Below, one piece after another: positions 11,690 through 24,538 of a stretch of 64,000 bases of DNA (its first letter is position 1; each line of letters starts with the position of its first letter). Under the pieces are notes generated by a model. It did no database searches. It saw nothing but the letters and a program-made list of their open reading frames with translations, and was not told the DNA's origin. Source of the stretch: Merluccius polli (taxonomy: Eukaryota; Chordata; Actinopteri; Gadiformes; Merlucciidae); contig JAOPHQ010004839.1 of the NCBI GenBank assembly GCA_030340625.1, forward strand, positions 124,001 to 188,000. The letters are read 5' to 3'. The translations under genes were made by a program, and so were the position numbers.

Positions 11690-11777
11690 TACAAATGTCA
11701 GACATATATTTCTGACAACATCAAATTTTTATTTTTATTATATATGTTGTGTCACAAATATATGTCTGACATTTGTA
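11690..11777. repeat. inverted repeat / hairpin, arms of about 33 bp
   Basis: Left arm 11690-11722 (tacaaatgtcagacatatat ...) pairs with 11744-11777 (... atatatgtctgacatttgta) around an AT-rich loop. It may be a tiny MITE or foldback. No target duplication was seen. Confidence 0.7.
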
Positions 11778-12239
11778 TTAAACCAAACGGCTTGAAAATC
11801 GGTTGTAAACTCAGTGAGTTATGGTGACTTTAATCGTTGATAGACCTCTGCCTCTATTGACTAATGCAGGAAGTAGACGCGGCTTCCCCCGTCCCAAGAT
11901 GGCGGCCGTGTTGACGTGCCTGACAAGCCCGAATGCGGCATCTATGTGTATATATCTATGCATGTGTCACATCATGCTTAATCACAACTGGGGGATATGC
12001 CTTCAGGGGTGGATTTGAAATGAATTTAACATATTCTAAAACTCTAGCCTACCTTGGCTAATCTACTTTCTAGCATCTTACAGATTTGATTAAACGTGAC
12101 ACATCACTCTCGTAACTAGAACAGTGCACACAATACGGCAATACAATGATAGGCGGCCTAAATAGGGTAAATAAATGTAAGTGTGCATCCACCTTTACTT
12201 ACTTTATTCGTTGCACTTCGAAGAAGCAGATAGCAGAGA

Positions 12240-15085
12240 AGGGGGAGGGGTGCTTGGGAACGTTCGCCACCCGATTGTTTTGCGCATGTGCGCAGCATTA
12301 ATAAAATGTCTGTTGGACAGCCCTATGCGTCAAAAAACAACGACGAAGGATTTACATTCAGGTCTATGGGGCGGCGCGAGTCGTCCAGGAGCGACGCTAC
12401 GGGGGTACCTTCTGCTGCAAATGTTGACGACATGGGTCAGTGCCCAGGCCTCAATATGTGACGAGTTGGGTGTGAGACCGTGTTGGCGCAAGAAGCTCCC
12501 CCATTGAATCAAATGTGATTAACATCTCCAGCCAGGACTTGAACAGTGACCAATGTAAGACACTTTCACGGGGACTCTCATTTGTTCCTTCGAAAAAAGC
12601 GGATTCTTTCACCACCAAGGTAGAATTGTTCAAGTTCTTCAGATCGATACGATTGAAAGCGTATTATGTAAAGGATACAGTTTGTTCTGGATTTTCTCTT
12701 GATAACGCAAGTCAGTCACAGCCTGTTTCTTCCAAAATGCTCTTTAGACCTAAAAGCACATTCATACCGTATATTAACAATCCTTCTGTGGATACTTTTT
12801 GCCGCTTGGTAGAGAGAGATGTACTTGATGCATGTGCTCAGAATGAAAATAAACCCTTTACATCTAATCTCTTAGAGTCGGAAAGAAAGGCCTTGAGAGA
12901 GTTAATGAATAATGAGAACATTGTTATACGCCAAGCGGACAAAGGAGGTGCTGTGGTGGTTCAGGATAAGACTGCATATATTAAAGAAATTGAGCGACAA
13001 TTGAGTGATGGTGAGGTGTATATACCCTTACGGTCAGATCCTACATGCAAGTTTAGTAGTGAGATTAAGACAGTCCTGAAACAGGCTTTGAGTAAGGAAC
13101 TGATCAGTGAGGCTGAATACAAGTTCATGTTTCAAGTGAATCCTATACGGCCTGTCATTTACACCCTCCCGAAAATCCACAAGAATTTTTCAAATCCTCC
13201 GGGCCGCCCTATTGTTTCGGGCAACGGCTCATTGACAGAACCCTTGTCACAGTTTGTGGATTCACATATAAAAGATTTGGTTTACACACTTCCGTCTTAC
13301 CTTAAAGACACCACTGACTTTCTTTCGAAATTGAGTAAGTGTCAGGTGAATTCCAGTGATTTGCTGTGCACGATGGATGTGTTAAGTCTTTACCCCAGTA
13401 TACCACATAAAGATGGTCTAGATGCAATGGAATATTATTTAAAACTAAGGACAGTACAAGATCCCCCCTCAGAGTTTTTGTTATTTTTGGCTAAATTTTG
13501 ACCAAGAAATATTTCAGATTTCAGGATCGGTATTATTTATTATTTGAATTATGCCAATTTATTTATGGGCAAATTTGAGTTTGATTTTGTATACAACAAT
13601 AATCCTTATTCCAAGTTTCTAAAGAGTTATTGGAGGTACATTGATGATTTATTTTTCATTTGGAGTGGTAGTGCTGATGATTTAAATAATTTCCATGCAT
13701 ATCTCAACTTGAAAATGGATTCCATATAATTCACGCTAGAATTTAGTTCTGATCGTATTTCTTTTTTGGATGTTCTAGTTAAAAAAGTGGATACAATTTT
13801 GCACACTGAATTATATAAGAAAGACACTGACAGGAACACTTTTTTACATTTCAGCAGTTATCATTCGCCTGCTTTGAGGAGAAGTCTTCCTTATAGCCAG
13901 TTGACCAGAGTGAAACGCATATGCGACTCCGAGGATGGGTTTGAGTCCCATGCTAAAGTCCTGTGCGATGGGTTTAAAAATAGGGGATACGGAGATAGTT
14001 TACTCAAAGAACATTTGGGAAGGGTGCGCCAGGTGGATAGATCTGAGTTGCTCACACCTAAGCCTAAGAAAACCTCTGATCAGGGGTTGGCCATGGTTTC
14101 CACATACAGTCCCATATCGTCATCGGTGAAATCCATAGTCAATAAACACTGGCATATATTGAAGACTGATCCACAAATAGCGAATGCCTTCACTCGTCCA
14201 CCTAGACATTTTCATAAGACATCCAGCTTACGGGATCTTTTAGTTAAATCTGATTTGCCTGCAACCACGCCCACACACTTCTTGTCGCAGATCCCCAGTG
14301 GCAATTTCCCTTGCCACAACTGCGTGCACTGTCACGCTATGATCAAGGGGGATACATTCTCGCACCCCAACAATGGGAAAAAGATTGCGGTCAGAGGCAG
14401 GATCACATGCAACACTAAACATGTAGTTTACCTACTGAAGTGCCCCTGCAACCTGTTCTATGTTGGAAAAACAAAACGATCATTGAAAACTAGGATATGC
14501 GAACCTAAGTGCTCTATACGCAACCACGATGAAAAGTCATCGGTAGCTAGACATTTTAACCTGGCTAATCACTGTACCAATGACATGAAATATATGGGTA
14601 TTGAGGTAGTGGAAATGCCGCGCAGGGGTGGGGATAAAGATAAGTTATTACTTCAGAGGGAGGCTTATTGGACACCATGGACATTATCATTCCTAAAGGG
14701 ATGAATGAAGAGAACATATTGTCTTGTTTTTTGTAATAACATGTTTTGAAATAATTATGTGCTATAAGGAAACGTTTGGAATGTGTAACACATATTGTTT
14801 TTATGTATATCATTTTTTATGTATATCATTTTTTTAGACTTTTTGGGCTTCAAATGTTGTTTCTTTGCAAACTGTGGTTAAATTGATATGGACACATTGA
14901 CACTGGTTCTCCCCCTGTTGGGGAGTGCTAGGCACCAGCGGGGTCAAAGGTGATGATCGAGGTTATTTAGGCACACCCACTTGGGTTCAAAGGTGAAATC
15001 GCCATATCTCACACAGAAGAAGGGTATCAACCCGAAACGTCTGTGAGGCGATTAAAAAAGTAAAAAGAAACTGTTGAGTGCTTGC
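12240..15085 (+). mobile_element. Penelope-like retroelement (PLE), disabled
   Basis: The coding part at 12515-14704 joins a Penelope-type reverse transcriptase to a C-terminal GIY-YIG endonuclease, the defining pairing of endonuclease-positive PLEs. About 300 bases downstream the 3' region contains agaagggtatcaacccgaaa followed by cgt, a motif common at PLE ends. The 5' limit is uncertain. The GC-rich stretch from about 12240 is included only because no other element is visible there. Confidence 0.75.
12515..14704 (+). pseudogene. PLE reverse transcriptase / GIY-YIG protein
   Basis: The N-terminal block 12515-13501 carries the conserved RT start (IRQADKGGAVVVQDK), the PKIHK segment (YTLPKIHKN), the RPIVSG motif and the first catalytic region (CTMDVLSLYPSIPH). 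Near 13498 the frame breaks. At about 13530-13550 the segment normally holding the G-x-x-MG motif is missing, and the text jumps from FRFQDRYYL to NYANLFMG. The YIDD catalytic motif (WRYIDDLFFIW) is present at about 13640. An in-frame TAA lies at 13727. The last frame (13766-14704) is intact and contains a Cys/His cluster (CHNCVHCHAM) and the GIY-YIG domain (VVYLLKCPCNLFYVGKTKRS ... R). The RT core deletion, frameshift and stop make it non-functional. Confidence 0.85.
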
Positions 15086-15182
15086 TTTATTTATTTTCAA
15101 AGTTTTTGATTTAGTATCAAGTGAGTTTAAGCACCCAGTTGAAGCACTAAGGTGTTGAGCGCGCTTCTTTACTTCTTCAAAA
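14705..15182. other. PLE 3' region and unassigned sequence
   Basis: It contains AT-rich 3' sequence, a run of plausible PLE terminal motifs at 14900-15060, and then roughly 100 bases I cannot assign. No gene is seen. Confidence 0.4.
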
Positions 15183-15436
15183 ATTAATACAGAAATAAAT
15201 GAATAGGGAAATAAATGAATACAGAAATAAATGAATAGGGAAATAATGAAAAACAGAAATGAACAATTAGGGAAATAAATATATTGTATTCGTATATGTT
15301 TTTATTTCTGTGTATATTTATGTATTTTCAAATTAGACATTAAACATTTTTTTAATCATTGAGGCTTTTTTTCCCCTACATTTATTTCTGTATTATTTAT
15401 TCATTTATTTATTCATTCATTTATTTTTATTTTGGC
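15183..15436. repeat. AT-rich inverted repeat built from gaaataaatgaata
   Basis: The left side repeats cagaaataaatgaataggg. The right side has the complement (tttatttctgtattatttat, ttcatttatttattc) after about 60 bases of other sequence. It could form a foldback. It may be a MITE or simple-sequence expansion. Confidence 0.6.
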
Positions 15437-15925
15437 AGATTCGGTCCTCTATATAGCGCCACCATTGGGCCAATACGTGTACATTTGTTATGTTGCCATC
15501 TTTAGTCACCCTCTACCATTGTGGAAAGTTTCACAGAAAGCGACTGGGCGGTTTTGGCTGACCAGGTGTTTTTGGCGGAATATTAATAATAAAACTAACA
15601 ATTACAATACACACTCAATAATGTGTTATACAGTTACACATTTGTTGTGTTATCACACTTGTAACACAGTTTGTCATTTTATGTTGAATTTGTGTCAAAT
15701 TCTTGGGGTATGTTGGTCAACACATAATGTGTTACATTACTGTCCAATCACATCCCTTTCTGAAATGAGCCGTTAGTGGCCTGGAACATTCTAGAAAGAT
15801 TCGCCTGCTACGGCACTTGCTCCACACACGCACACAGAAGAAGGCGGACGGTTAAAGGCTCATTTATATGGCAGGCCGATTGTGCCACAATTTGCGCGTA
15901 ATTTAGGGCTTTGACACGTCTGGGA
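15437..15925. other. no recognisable gene
   Basis: The stretch holds an ACAC/GTGT-rich part (15600-15740) and the word ttaaaggctcatttatatgg at 15853, which resembles a fish MITE end. Nothing else is seen. Confidence 0.35.
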
Positions 15926-16828
15926 ACGCGTCAATTTATGGCAAGCCAACCCAGCCAGAAAGCGCCCTCATTCAGTCACGTTTCACCTTTATTACGCCGA
16001 AAAAAACGCTGCGAAATTAGAAAAAACAGCGTTTTTTACGCCGTAATGCGCAAAGGATATGCCGCTTTTTACGACGCAATGAAGTCCTTCACTAGCGCGT
16101 GTAAAAAGCGCTGTTTGGGCCATTAAAACGCGCGTAAAATACGCGCGTTTGTGCATATCACAACGCGCGTAAAATACGCCGACTTTTTAGTATGCTAATA
16201 ATCTCAGCCCTTCTTTTCTCTTAGCCAATGCATTTGAAGTGTTTGCGCCCAATCGCTGATCAAGACAAGCAGACCAAATCAGTTGAGCACAGATCGACTT
16301 TGTGACAATTTCTCTTCATTTCTGTTGTTGTTTTGAATGTATTTAAACTCCCCTTCCATGCATATAGACATATTTTGGCTACATTATTTTTTTTGTTCTG
16401 ATAAGCCTTCAGGAGAATCAGGAGGGGGAGGAAAAACCGCCGAGATACATTATAATGCTTTACCTATCGGCAATTAAGATATGAAATTGTTGGACTGCAG
16501 GTGGCGCCAACGCCACTCACTATGCATTTTCACTTCGCACTGTTTGTGTTCATAGCCAATCCACGTCACCCATCCCCAAAAAGCTGTTGACATTTTAGTT
16601 TAGTGTGTTTACCTAACATCATATCTAACATTTGCAGACATTTTGTGTTATTTTAATAGTTATTTGACAGATATTTTTTGCTATCTAAGGCATCTCGTCA
16701 TCTTGAACGAGAGAGAGCGAGAGGCTTCAGAAGGGGTGTGCGCAGCTCTAGTTATGCATCGCGTGCTCATGCTCGTGCACGATTGTCCGACTTATTTTGT
16801 GCTACACAGAACCAAATACAAACCAAAT
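15926..16828 (+). repeat. inverted duplication, left arm, outer part
   Basis: It matches the reverse complement of about 30470-31305. Landmarks are tatggcaagccaaccc, aaagcgccctcattcagtca, agtatgctaataatctcagc, tcggcaattaagatatgaaa, gtgttattttaatagttatt and gcatcgcgtgctcatgctcg. The arm is interrupted at 16828 by the Academ-like element and continues at 25228. Confidence 0.9.
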
Positions 16829-16844
16829 TAGGCGGTGGGCCGAG
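16829..16844 (+). repeat. left TIR of the Academ-like element
   Basis: TAGGCGGTGGGCCGAG, identical to the complement of 25212-25227 and preceded by the target copy AAT. Confidence 0.9.
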
Positions 16845-17242
16845 TCTCCCTATCTCCCTTCGTTTTTGAGTTTATATATTCCCACAAGCTGTGTAGCTCA
16901 TTTTAAAAAATCGACCGTATAAATTATTCGTTAACACATTACCGATTGTTTCCAACGTGAATTTTTGCACATTAATATAATTTAAGGAAAACGATCACAT
17001 AATTATGGTGGGTTGAGCTTTGGTTTAGCTCCAATCAAAGCCTGTGATGTGACGTTGTTGAACTAAGACAACCAATCACGTTCTTCGTTTAACTGTCGTC
17101 ACTTCAAAACCAGGAAGTTAAAATCCAGCTGGAGGGATAGTCGTGTGCATATCTTCGTGAAACCAGGTAAGATTTGTTTTAATTTACAGTGACTCTTCGA
17201 CATATGAATATTGTTCTTTATGTTTGTAACATATTAATGCAG

Positions 17243-17563
17243 TGTGGAGGGTTTATGTGGAGTGTGTGTTGTTGGTGGCTGGTTTACAGCCTCACCTGGC
17301 CTGAGTCAGACTGATTGGACTCTGGCTGGGTGGGGCTGCACACCTGTGGTGCATGAGCAATCATGGCACCCAGGATAAACCAGCCATCAACACACACACT
17401 CGAGGAGGAGCACCGTCATGACTTGAAGTACCATCAGCTCGGCGTGTACCATTCTGCCTGAAACTCCAAATAAACACCTTGAACAACATCTACCCGTGTC
17501 CTGTGTCGGAGGGCCCCAAAGAAAGCCACTTCGGTGGCGTGTGGCCGGACGTACCCCGCCACA
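17243..17563 (+). mobile_element. solo LTR, 321 bp, with 5-bp target duplication
   Basis: It starts TGTGGAGGG and ends CCGCCACA (TG...CA), with TGCAG directly repeated on both sides (17238-17242 and 17564-17568). An AATAAA lies at about 17471. It is related to the LTR fragments at 28950-29346, where a tRNA-primer-site-like TGGCGCCCAA follows the LTR end. It sits inside the Academ-like element just past its gene. Confidence 0.85.
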
Positions 17564-19029
17564 TGCAGCAAGACACATACCTTTTCACAAAAATACTGTA
17601 TTTTGTTTGCTTTACATTAGCTAAACTAGCCACAATTGCAACAGCTTACACAAAGACATAGGTCTGTACAAGGTAGATTATGTTTTTTGCAGGAGCAGTT
17701 ACCACCCACACATTGAAGGGCTTTGCATTGGCAGTGAACCAGTTCTAAAACAGTTTTTGGTGCTGGGGGCAGTGTCATCCAGTTGATGATGAGGCATTCA
17801 CCCTCCATCCTCCATCCATGCTGTACAGGTGGGGGTATCTCGGGTAGCTTTTGCAGACTTCGTCTGTATTAAGTTTAAGAGTGAAAAGATTAGGCCATAT
17901 TGTGTCATTACAACAAGTATGGATGGTTTATCTTTAGCATTGTGTATTAGATTCGATCAATTGTATAATATATAATATATGTCTGGGTTTAGGATTTAAC
18001 TTGTTTATGTGTTTTGCCATAAGCGTCATGTGTGTGAAGGTTTTTCTCTTATACCAAAGAGGAAAATGACTTGGTTGAAATTTATCTAACATTTCCTTTT
18101 TTTGTTTCTAGGTCAAGTACCTGTGTATAGCAGCTTGGTAGTTGGCACGCTGAATGTGCTGCTGAAGTGAATCCTGATTAGGGGGAAGGCTTCGCTCAAG
18201 ATATTTTCCAGTCTTAAACATTTGCCACCTTGCCTGGTTGACATGTTTGACATGTTTGACATCATACAGGTCACATGTGAATGCCTCCACTGCCTCATAT
18301 ATGTTTGTGGACACTGAACGTAGTTCCCATTTCCTGGAACGTTTTGCAGTGTTCAGGATTGCTTAGGAGGGTTTTCATTGCCTTAGCCTTTCCAATACCA
18401 TACAGGGAGCTGACAGTGTCACACCCAGAAAAGCAGTGCAACCCAATAAGTGCATCACAGACTCTTGCTCCCAGCTGCTCATGGATCCTCTGGACTTCCA
18501 CAGTGCGTATGTTGGTTCCTTTTCCTGTTTGGAAATAGAGGTGAGTGCCAATTTCTTTGTAAAAAGAGAGTGCTAGAATGAACACATCAGTGTCAGGACT
18601 TCTGATTACAACATGTCTGCTATAATCAGCTGCATGTGAACAGTGCAACAAGATTCTTGTGTCTGCCTCTTCTTGTGTGGTGAACAGTGCTGGCATTGGT
18701 GTTATTTCTAACTCTGTCGTATCTGGTGTTTTTTTCAAGGCATGGCACTGCTCTCCATGTGCAACGATCAGAGTGAGATTTTCCATAATGTGCCCTCCAG
18801 ATTGGGGCCATCTCTTGAAGAGAAAATCGATGAGGTTATTCTTATTCTGGCCACAGCCCAAGAACTTTGACCACTGTTTGGGAGTCCTTTGGTCGTCTGC
18901 ATACATTTTGGTGAGATGGTAGCTATCCTTTCCAGCACGTCGGTCCCGTTCTGCATTTTTAATGCTTAAGCTTTGATAGGTGTCTGCTACACAATGCACA
19001 ACTTTTGACTTGGTTGCTGCAGTGTTGAG

Positions 19030-19407
19030 AATAAATAATAACATATGTATCAGCAGGCTGTAATATCTACACATAGCCACAAAGGAGTAGAAATAAATAT
19101 ACAAGTTGTATTAACTGCACCTCAACACAAGGTGGCGGCATACATAATACACTGGGGGCGGGCGCTGAACGCTAGCCATTGTGCGTCATGGAGGCCACGC
19201 CTCCTGCGCAGAGACTTCCGGGGGAAAGATCCGGTGAGAGTCAGAATCCCCGAGGCAGCGCATTCGGACGGATGCAAAGCTTGGGGTCTCTCCACGCGCG
19301 TGACTTTTACAATACCCCTCCATATGTTTGGTAGATTAATATAACTAAAGCTAAACAAATAAAGTGAGTTAAAGCGTTTTCCTGTTGTCGGCAGCCTTCT
19401 TCCTCAA
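19030..19407 (+). repeat. dispersed repeat, copy 2
   Basis: Partner of 2596-2915 in the opposite orientation. It lies between a donor-like GTGAGT (exon end at 19435) and an acceptor-like CTGCAG (exon start at 19016) of the transposase gene, so it is probably within or itself forms an intron. The splice phases on either side disagree by one base. Confidence 0.7.
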
Positions 19408-22400
19408 CGAATACACGACAGCAGCCACACTCACCATCAACCTCAGCAAAGAGTCAGCAAACATTCCAAAGGTTGGTTGGGCTTTCATAACTTGGACAAG
19501 GGCCATACCATCCCATACCCAAGTTGTGCCTTCTGGAATGTTACACACTGTTGCTGGTGGACTCACTGTAGCTTCCAAAAAGTGCATCAGTTTGGATTTG
19601 TCTGTTTTCATGAGTGAGCCATCGTAATGGGCGAGTGCAGCAGGAAGGGGCCCCAAACTGTACACAAGCATCTCGCTCATGTCAACTTTTCTAGATGTCC
19701 CAATCACAATAAGCCTGGCAAAAAGATTGCAGTCTGCTTTCAGGGCTATCTCTCTGCCTTTTGCTTTAGACACTGTGGTAGATGAGACATCTTTGAAAGT
19801 CTTCAGTTTCATTTTTTTCAGTGGCTGATGAATGCTAATATCATTACTCTGCAGCCTCTTCGCACAGAATTCTGAAAAAGCATTCACTCCTCTCGCACTT
19901 GCTTCCTGTAGGTCTGTGGAGATGGCCTCAGAGGCTTCATTCCCAGACGTGATGTGATGAAGCACCTCTTGATCAAAGGTTGGATCAAATGGGTTGATCA
20001 TGTTGTTGATGGTAGACATGATATTCCTTACTGCCATTTCATCTCGCTCTCTTCGGGTGTCATCCAGCTCAGCTCTTTGCTTAGGTGTACTGCTGTGACC
20101 AGCCATGTCTCTGCACTCCATAGTGATGGCTGCACGTTCATGGTGTGTGAGCGTCCATCTGTGAACTGCACCTTTGTGCAGTGAAAACCCAGTAATTCCA
20201 CCTTTAGTTTTGGTATCACGGTTTGCTGTTTGCTCAATGATTTGGTCACAGGCAGTGTATGCAAAGCCATAGGCTTGCTGTCTCTGGGCAACAATATCAC
20301 CAGAGAGGAGTTGGCAGTGTATGTTTGGATGAGTGTCCTCCAAACTGACCATCTCCAGCCAGTATGTGGATAGGTATCGGGCATAATTGATCCTGTCATA
20401 GGAGAAGAACCACAGCAACATGGAACGGACACTTGACAGATGCAGACTCCAGTTCGCCTCTCGTGTTGCTCTGATGAAGAGGAGAAGGTCTTCAACCATT
20501 TCAATGTAGGTACTCCAAAAGTTGAATGTGTTGTTCATGGTTTTGGCTTGAATAAAATCCTCATACCCTGTCATCACTTTCAGGAAGCTGTCTGACATCA
20601 CAAGGTCATCAAATTCTTCACCAGGGAAAGCCTGCTGCAAATCAACAGCAATCTTCATTGCCGCTTCATGTCTATCCTGTGGGAGCGTGACAAGGTAAGC
20701 CTGCCATCTGAGTCTTTGAAGTGCCTCACTCATTAACTTATGGGTACGCATGCTGCGATTGTAATGATGTCCATTCATGACCCCTTCTACAGATCCTGCC
20801 GCAATAACTTCAGATTCAATGATGACGTCTTCAAAACCTGCACCCCCAAAACGCTTTCCGATACAAGCCAGGAATGCCATACTTGTATGGAATTCACCCA
20901 TTCTTAGAACGAGTCGTTCCATATATATGTTGCTGGTCCAACGAATCTCCTGTGCCTTGGCATAAATTGCCTGATCCATCACTAAGACAATTTCTTTCAA
21001 CTGTAGTTTGTCAGCTATTTCCAAGGATCGAGTGAGGATGGTGTGCACTGTGTTTAGGTCTGTTGGACTTGCATCAATGACAGGCAGGTAACCAATATTA
21101 GATGGCAGTGGAATTGGTCCTTTATGTCGAAGGGTGTTGTAGCCAGTCCATCCTGGTAGAAGACTACCATTTGCTTCGTGACTCTTCATAAAAAAGTATG
21201 CACAATCTAGTCGTCATGCAGGATCCTGTGCTTCAGTGTATTTCTCCTGTCCCAGTTCAATTGTCATGCCAAAACGTCTTGGACCAATCCGTTGTCCTAT
21301 TGTAAAGATGTCCAAATGGACAGGAGGAAGTTGAAGAGACCTCTTTCTGGTTTTCGGGAGAGATATAGATCGCACTGTAGGCACATCACTGGAGATTGGC
21401 TTCTGAATTATTATTCCATTGGTGTTATGCGTGGTTCCCTTTCCTGACAGTGTTTCCTCGCCAAAGTCATTGTTGTCCCAAACAAGAGTTGCTGGGAGTT
21501 GTGCTTCAATACTTGACGGGATGTATGTGCTACCTCTTTGCATCTGCAGCTCTGCAAGAGCAGTGTCATGTTCAAGCACTTGGGAGTTTGAGCTGCAGTG
21601 CCCTAGACCATTGAGAATCCCTATTAACTGTGCTGAGCCGGTCAGGTGTCTTATTGTCATGGCTAATGTGCAGTGCTTTACCATGAGCAACCGTCCTCTT
21701 GTGGCAAGATGCATTATATCCTGGCACAGAGACAGAATCTTCTGATTCTCTTCCTCCCCAACATTGACACACACTGACACGCCAGTTGGAAACTCAGTAG
21801 TTATACCTGCTGTCCAAGCTATCATGTTGTACAGCTCAGTTGGTATCATATTTAAGGCTGTGTCCATATTAAGGTCTTGGGCTGTGGGAGGCCATGCCAT
21901 TTTAGGAGTTGTTTTGCATTTTACTTCTATTGTCTTCTTCAGAGCCATGGAAGCATGATACAGCAGTCTTCCCGTCTGCTCTTCTTGTAAAAGATGGCTA
22001 GGCTCTCTGGCATCATCAGTGTCCATATCACTATTCTCTGAGGATGATGATGGGCGTGGAGATGCGTAATTGACCACTTCTTCAGCACACAAATCATCAA
22101 CAAACACTAAATAGTTTCGTGTTAATTTCACAAATTTCAGACAAGGATGGGAATTTTGCAGTCTAGTTTTTAAGCAAAAAGCTGCGTATGAAGAAATGTC
22201 AGTGTTCTCTTTTTCCTGAACTATTTTCTTGAAAAGGTAATTTAGTCGAGACAGCCTTAACACCTCACGATTTTTCAACAGCCTCTCTTCCACCACTGAC
22301 TTGCAAAAATGTTCATAGCCTGCCTGATATGGGTTGCTTGGATTTTCCTCTTGTGAAGATTTCTTAAAAAGATAACTTGTATAGCGTTTGTAACAGCTCT

Positions 22401-22728
22401 GATGATACATGGCCTCTGATGCTACAAGGTCTTTTCCACGTATATGGATGAGAAGCCTCTCATCTTTCCGGCCATCAGCGGCAATGAGCAGCTTACCTGC
22501 AGTCAGTGTTTCACATTTTGAAAGTTTTTCTTTAAACCTTTTTCTGTGACTGTCAGTAATGTACTGATTCTTCCTGCATATTAGGCACCCAACTGGAAGT
22601 AAATGAGGGGCCCTCCTTGGCAGTCCAGGGTCTGTTGATGCAGAGCGCAGAATTTGAACCTTCGGTACACTCTCATCACTGTCTGGCAGTGGTTGAACTG
22701 CATCTTCCAGTTGGGATTTCCCTACCAA

Positions 22729-24255
22729 ATGTTATGGGAAAACAGGTATGAGATGGTGGTAGTAGAAGTATGTATTTGTTAAAGATGTATTTGTTTAGGT
22801 CTCTTAAGAAAATACTGTTTTGGTTCAAAAGAATTCATGTAATCCACTGTATCACTAGTAAGCCATTACCCACATATACAGCACACTGCCCACCCTCCTT
22901 CCCACTGCCTCTCCTCAGCAAGCCACTCCAACCCATACATACACTTCTTGCATGCAGCAAACTGCCACTCCAGCCCTGCCTTCAACAAAATCCCCCCCCC
23001 CCCCCCAATACACATTGTAACTGCCCCCATCCTCAGGGATACCCCCCACACACACATGCACACAAGGATACAATGATTTTTTATTTGTCACATGCATATG
23101 GTTACTGGTGTAAAGAATGCAGTGAAATTGTTGGTTCTTTCGCCTGTTGTGCATATGGGGGGGGGGGGGGGGGGGGGGGGTGTCTATTCGGGAGGGGCAG
23201 GAGAAGTGGAAAAGGCATTTTAAGTGCATCGAGGGGGCAGTAAGAGCTGCAGGGGGTGAATGATGTGTGTGTGTGTGTGTGGGGGGGGCACCAAGGGACA
23301 CCCAGGTTGTTGTAAATGCTTCAGTTGCTGAGCTGAGTCACTTCCTTTCTGTACAGGTCTTCATTTTCTCTGCTCATCAAACCCACCACAGTTGTGTCAT
23401 CAGCAAATTTGATGTTGTGGTTGTAGCTGTGTGTAGCTACACAGTCATGGGTTAGAAGTGTGAATAGCAAGGTGGTGCTGGAGATCTTGTTTCCTATCCT
23501 GACTGCCTGTGGTCATCATCACAAAAGAGTGAAGCTGATCTGTAGTTGGTGATGGCTTGTATTTCATGCATCACCTTCACATCATACATCCCATCTTAAT
23601 GCAGCTCATATGCACTTTTTATCCTGCCCCCCCCCACAATTTATACACAAATTGGTTGAGAAAGACACAATTGCATTGCCTCTTTGTAACCATATGCATG
23701 TCACAGAAAAAAACATTGTATCCTTTAGTCCTTGTAATGATATTTAAAAAATGATATTAAACTTGTATCCAGTCTGCAAATCCAAATGAACAAGATGTTC
23801 TAAATCAATAAGAATCTTTACAGTCGGATTTGCTGTTTATTGTTTTGATCAACAACTATCTTGTATTTCTTTTATTATATTATTATGTTGAATCTGTGCA
23901 TCTCATTTCCCAACACCTATGCTGTCAGCCTTCACCATTGAGAGCCCCTTGACCACAAGCTGACTGTGGAGAGGGAAGTGTCAACGAAGAGTATGTCTGC
24001 TGAACTCTAATTTGTACTTTCTCTGAATAAAGTTAAAACGGATGAAAATGCTGATTATCTTGCTTTATTCCAGGAAACCCATTGTGATACTTAATGACAA
24101 ACATTTGACACATAGGCTGACCCTAAAAAGGCCTGCTACACACCAGGGTATTGACTGCAGGGGTACATGATTATGACTGGCAGTTTATTACTGTCTTGTT
24201 CTAGCCTACTTGCAGAAACCAGATCCTCATAGAGAATAAGCATTTTAATACAAAC
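22729..24255. other. intron of the Academ-like gene with homopolymer tracts
   Basis: No coding sequence is seen. It holds poly-C at 22992-23006, poly-G at 23157-23180 and a GT run near 23264-23280. The exon junctions at 24256 and 22721 fit in phase across it. Confidence 0.55.
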
Positions 24256-24538
24256 CTTCACTGTCTTTTTCTCTCCTCTTCAGTGCTCTAGCAATATGCT
24301 CTTTGTTGGTGAAGAGCATGTAGCACTCTCGGTGGTATCCAACATTGGCTGGTATCTCTTGAATGTCTTCTCTCAGGTTATATGCCACTATGGCATTTTC
24401 AGCAATTGCACTTTCTATTGTGTGCAAGTTTGCCCATGAAAGTGCACACTGCACAAATTTTGCCCAACTTGCGTGGGAAAAAGGTGTTACAGGGCTTTTT
24501 AAATGTCCAGCTATATGCATGCAGCACTTAATTTTCAA

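Larger units (their letters stand above)
17626..24538 (-). pseudogene. Academ-like transposase with nuclease-like and CXC domains
   Basis: The model is complement(join(17626..17863, 18121..19016, 19435..22721, 24256..24538)), about 1,560 residues. The first exon's 5' limit is uncertain. N-terminal modules carry repeated H-x-x-x-C-Y motifs (GYHRECYMLFTN; CLICRKNQY ... MYHQSCYKRYT), probably zinc binding. Candidate DDE acidic residues lie in VIDASPTDLNTV, LVMDQAIYAKAQEIRW and RMGEFH. The third exon has a PIN/FEN-like nuclease pattern: EADTRILLHC, RSPDTDVFILAL and GLHCFSGCDTVSSLYGIGKA, the last resembling the metal-binding and helix-hairpin-helix region. The last exon is a CXC (Tesmin/TSO1-like) cysteine cluster (CQCKALQCVGGNCSCKK ... 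CTDLCLC). Breaks: in-frame TGA at 21214-21216, a one-base shift near 18315-18325, and a phase mismatch across the intron that holds the repeat at 19030-19407. Phases agree exactly at the 24256/22721 and 18121/17863 junctions. Tnp identity is inferred; the domains are read directly. Confidence 0.72.
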
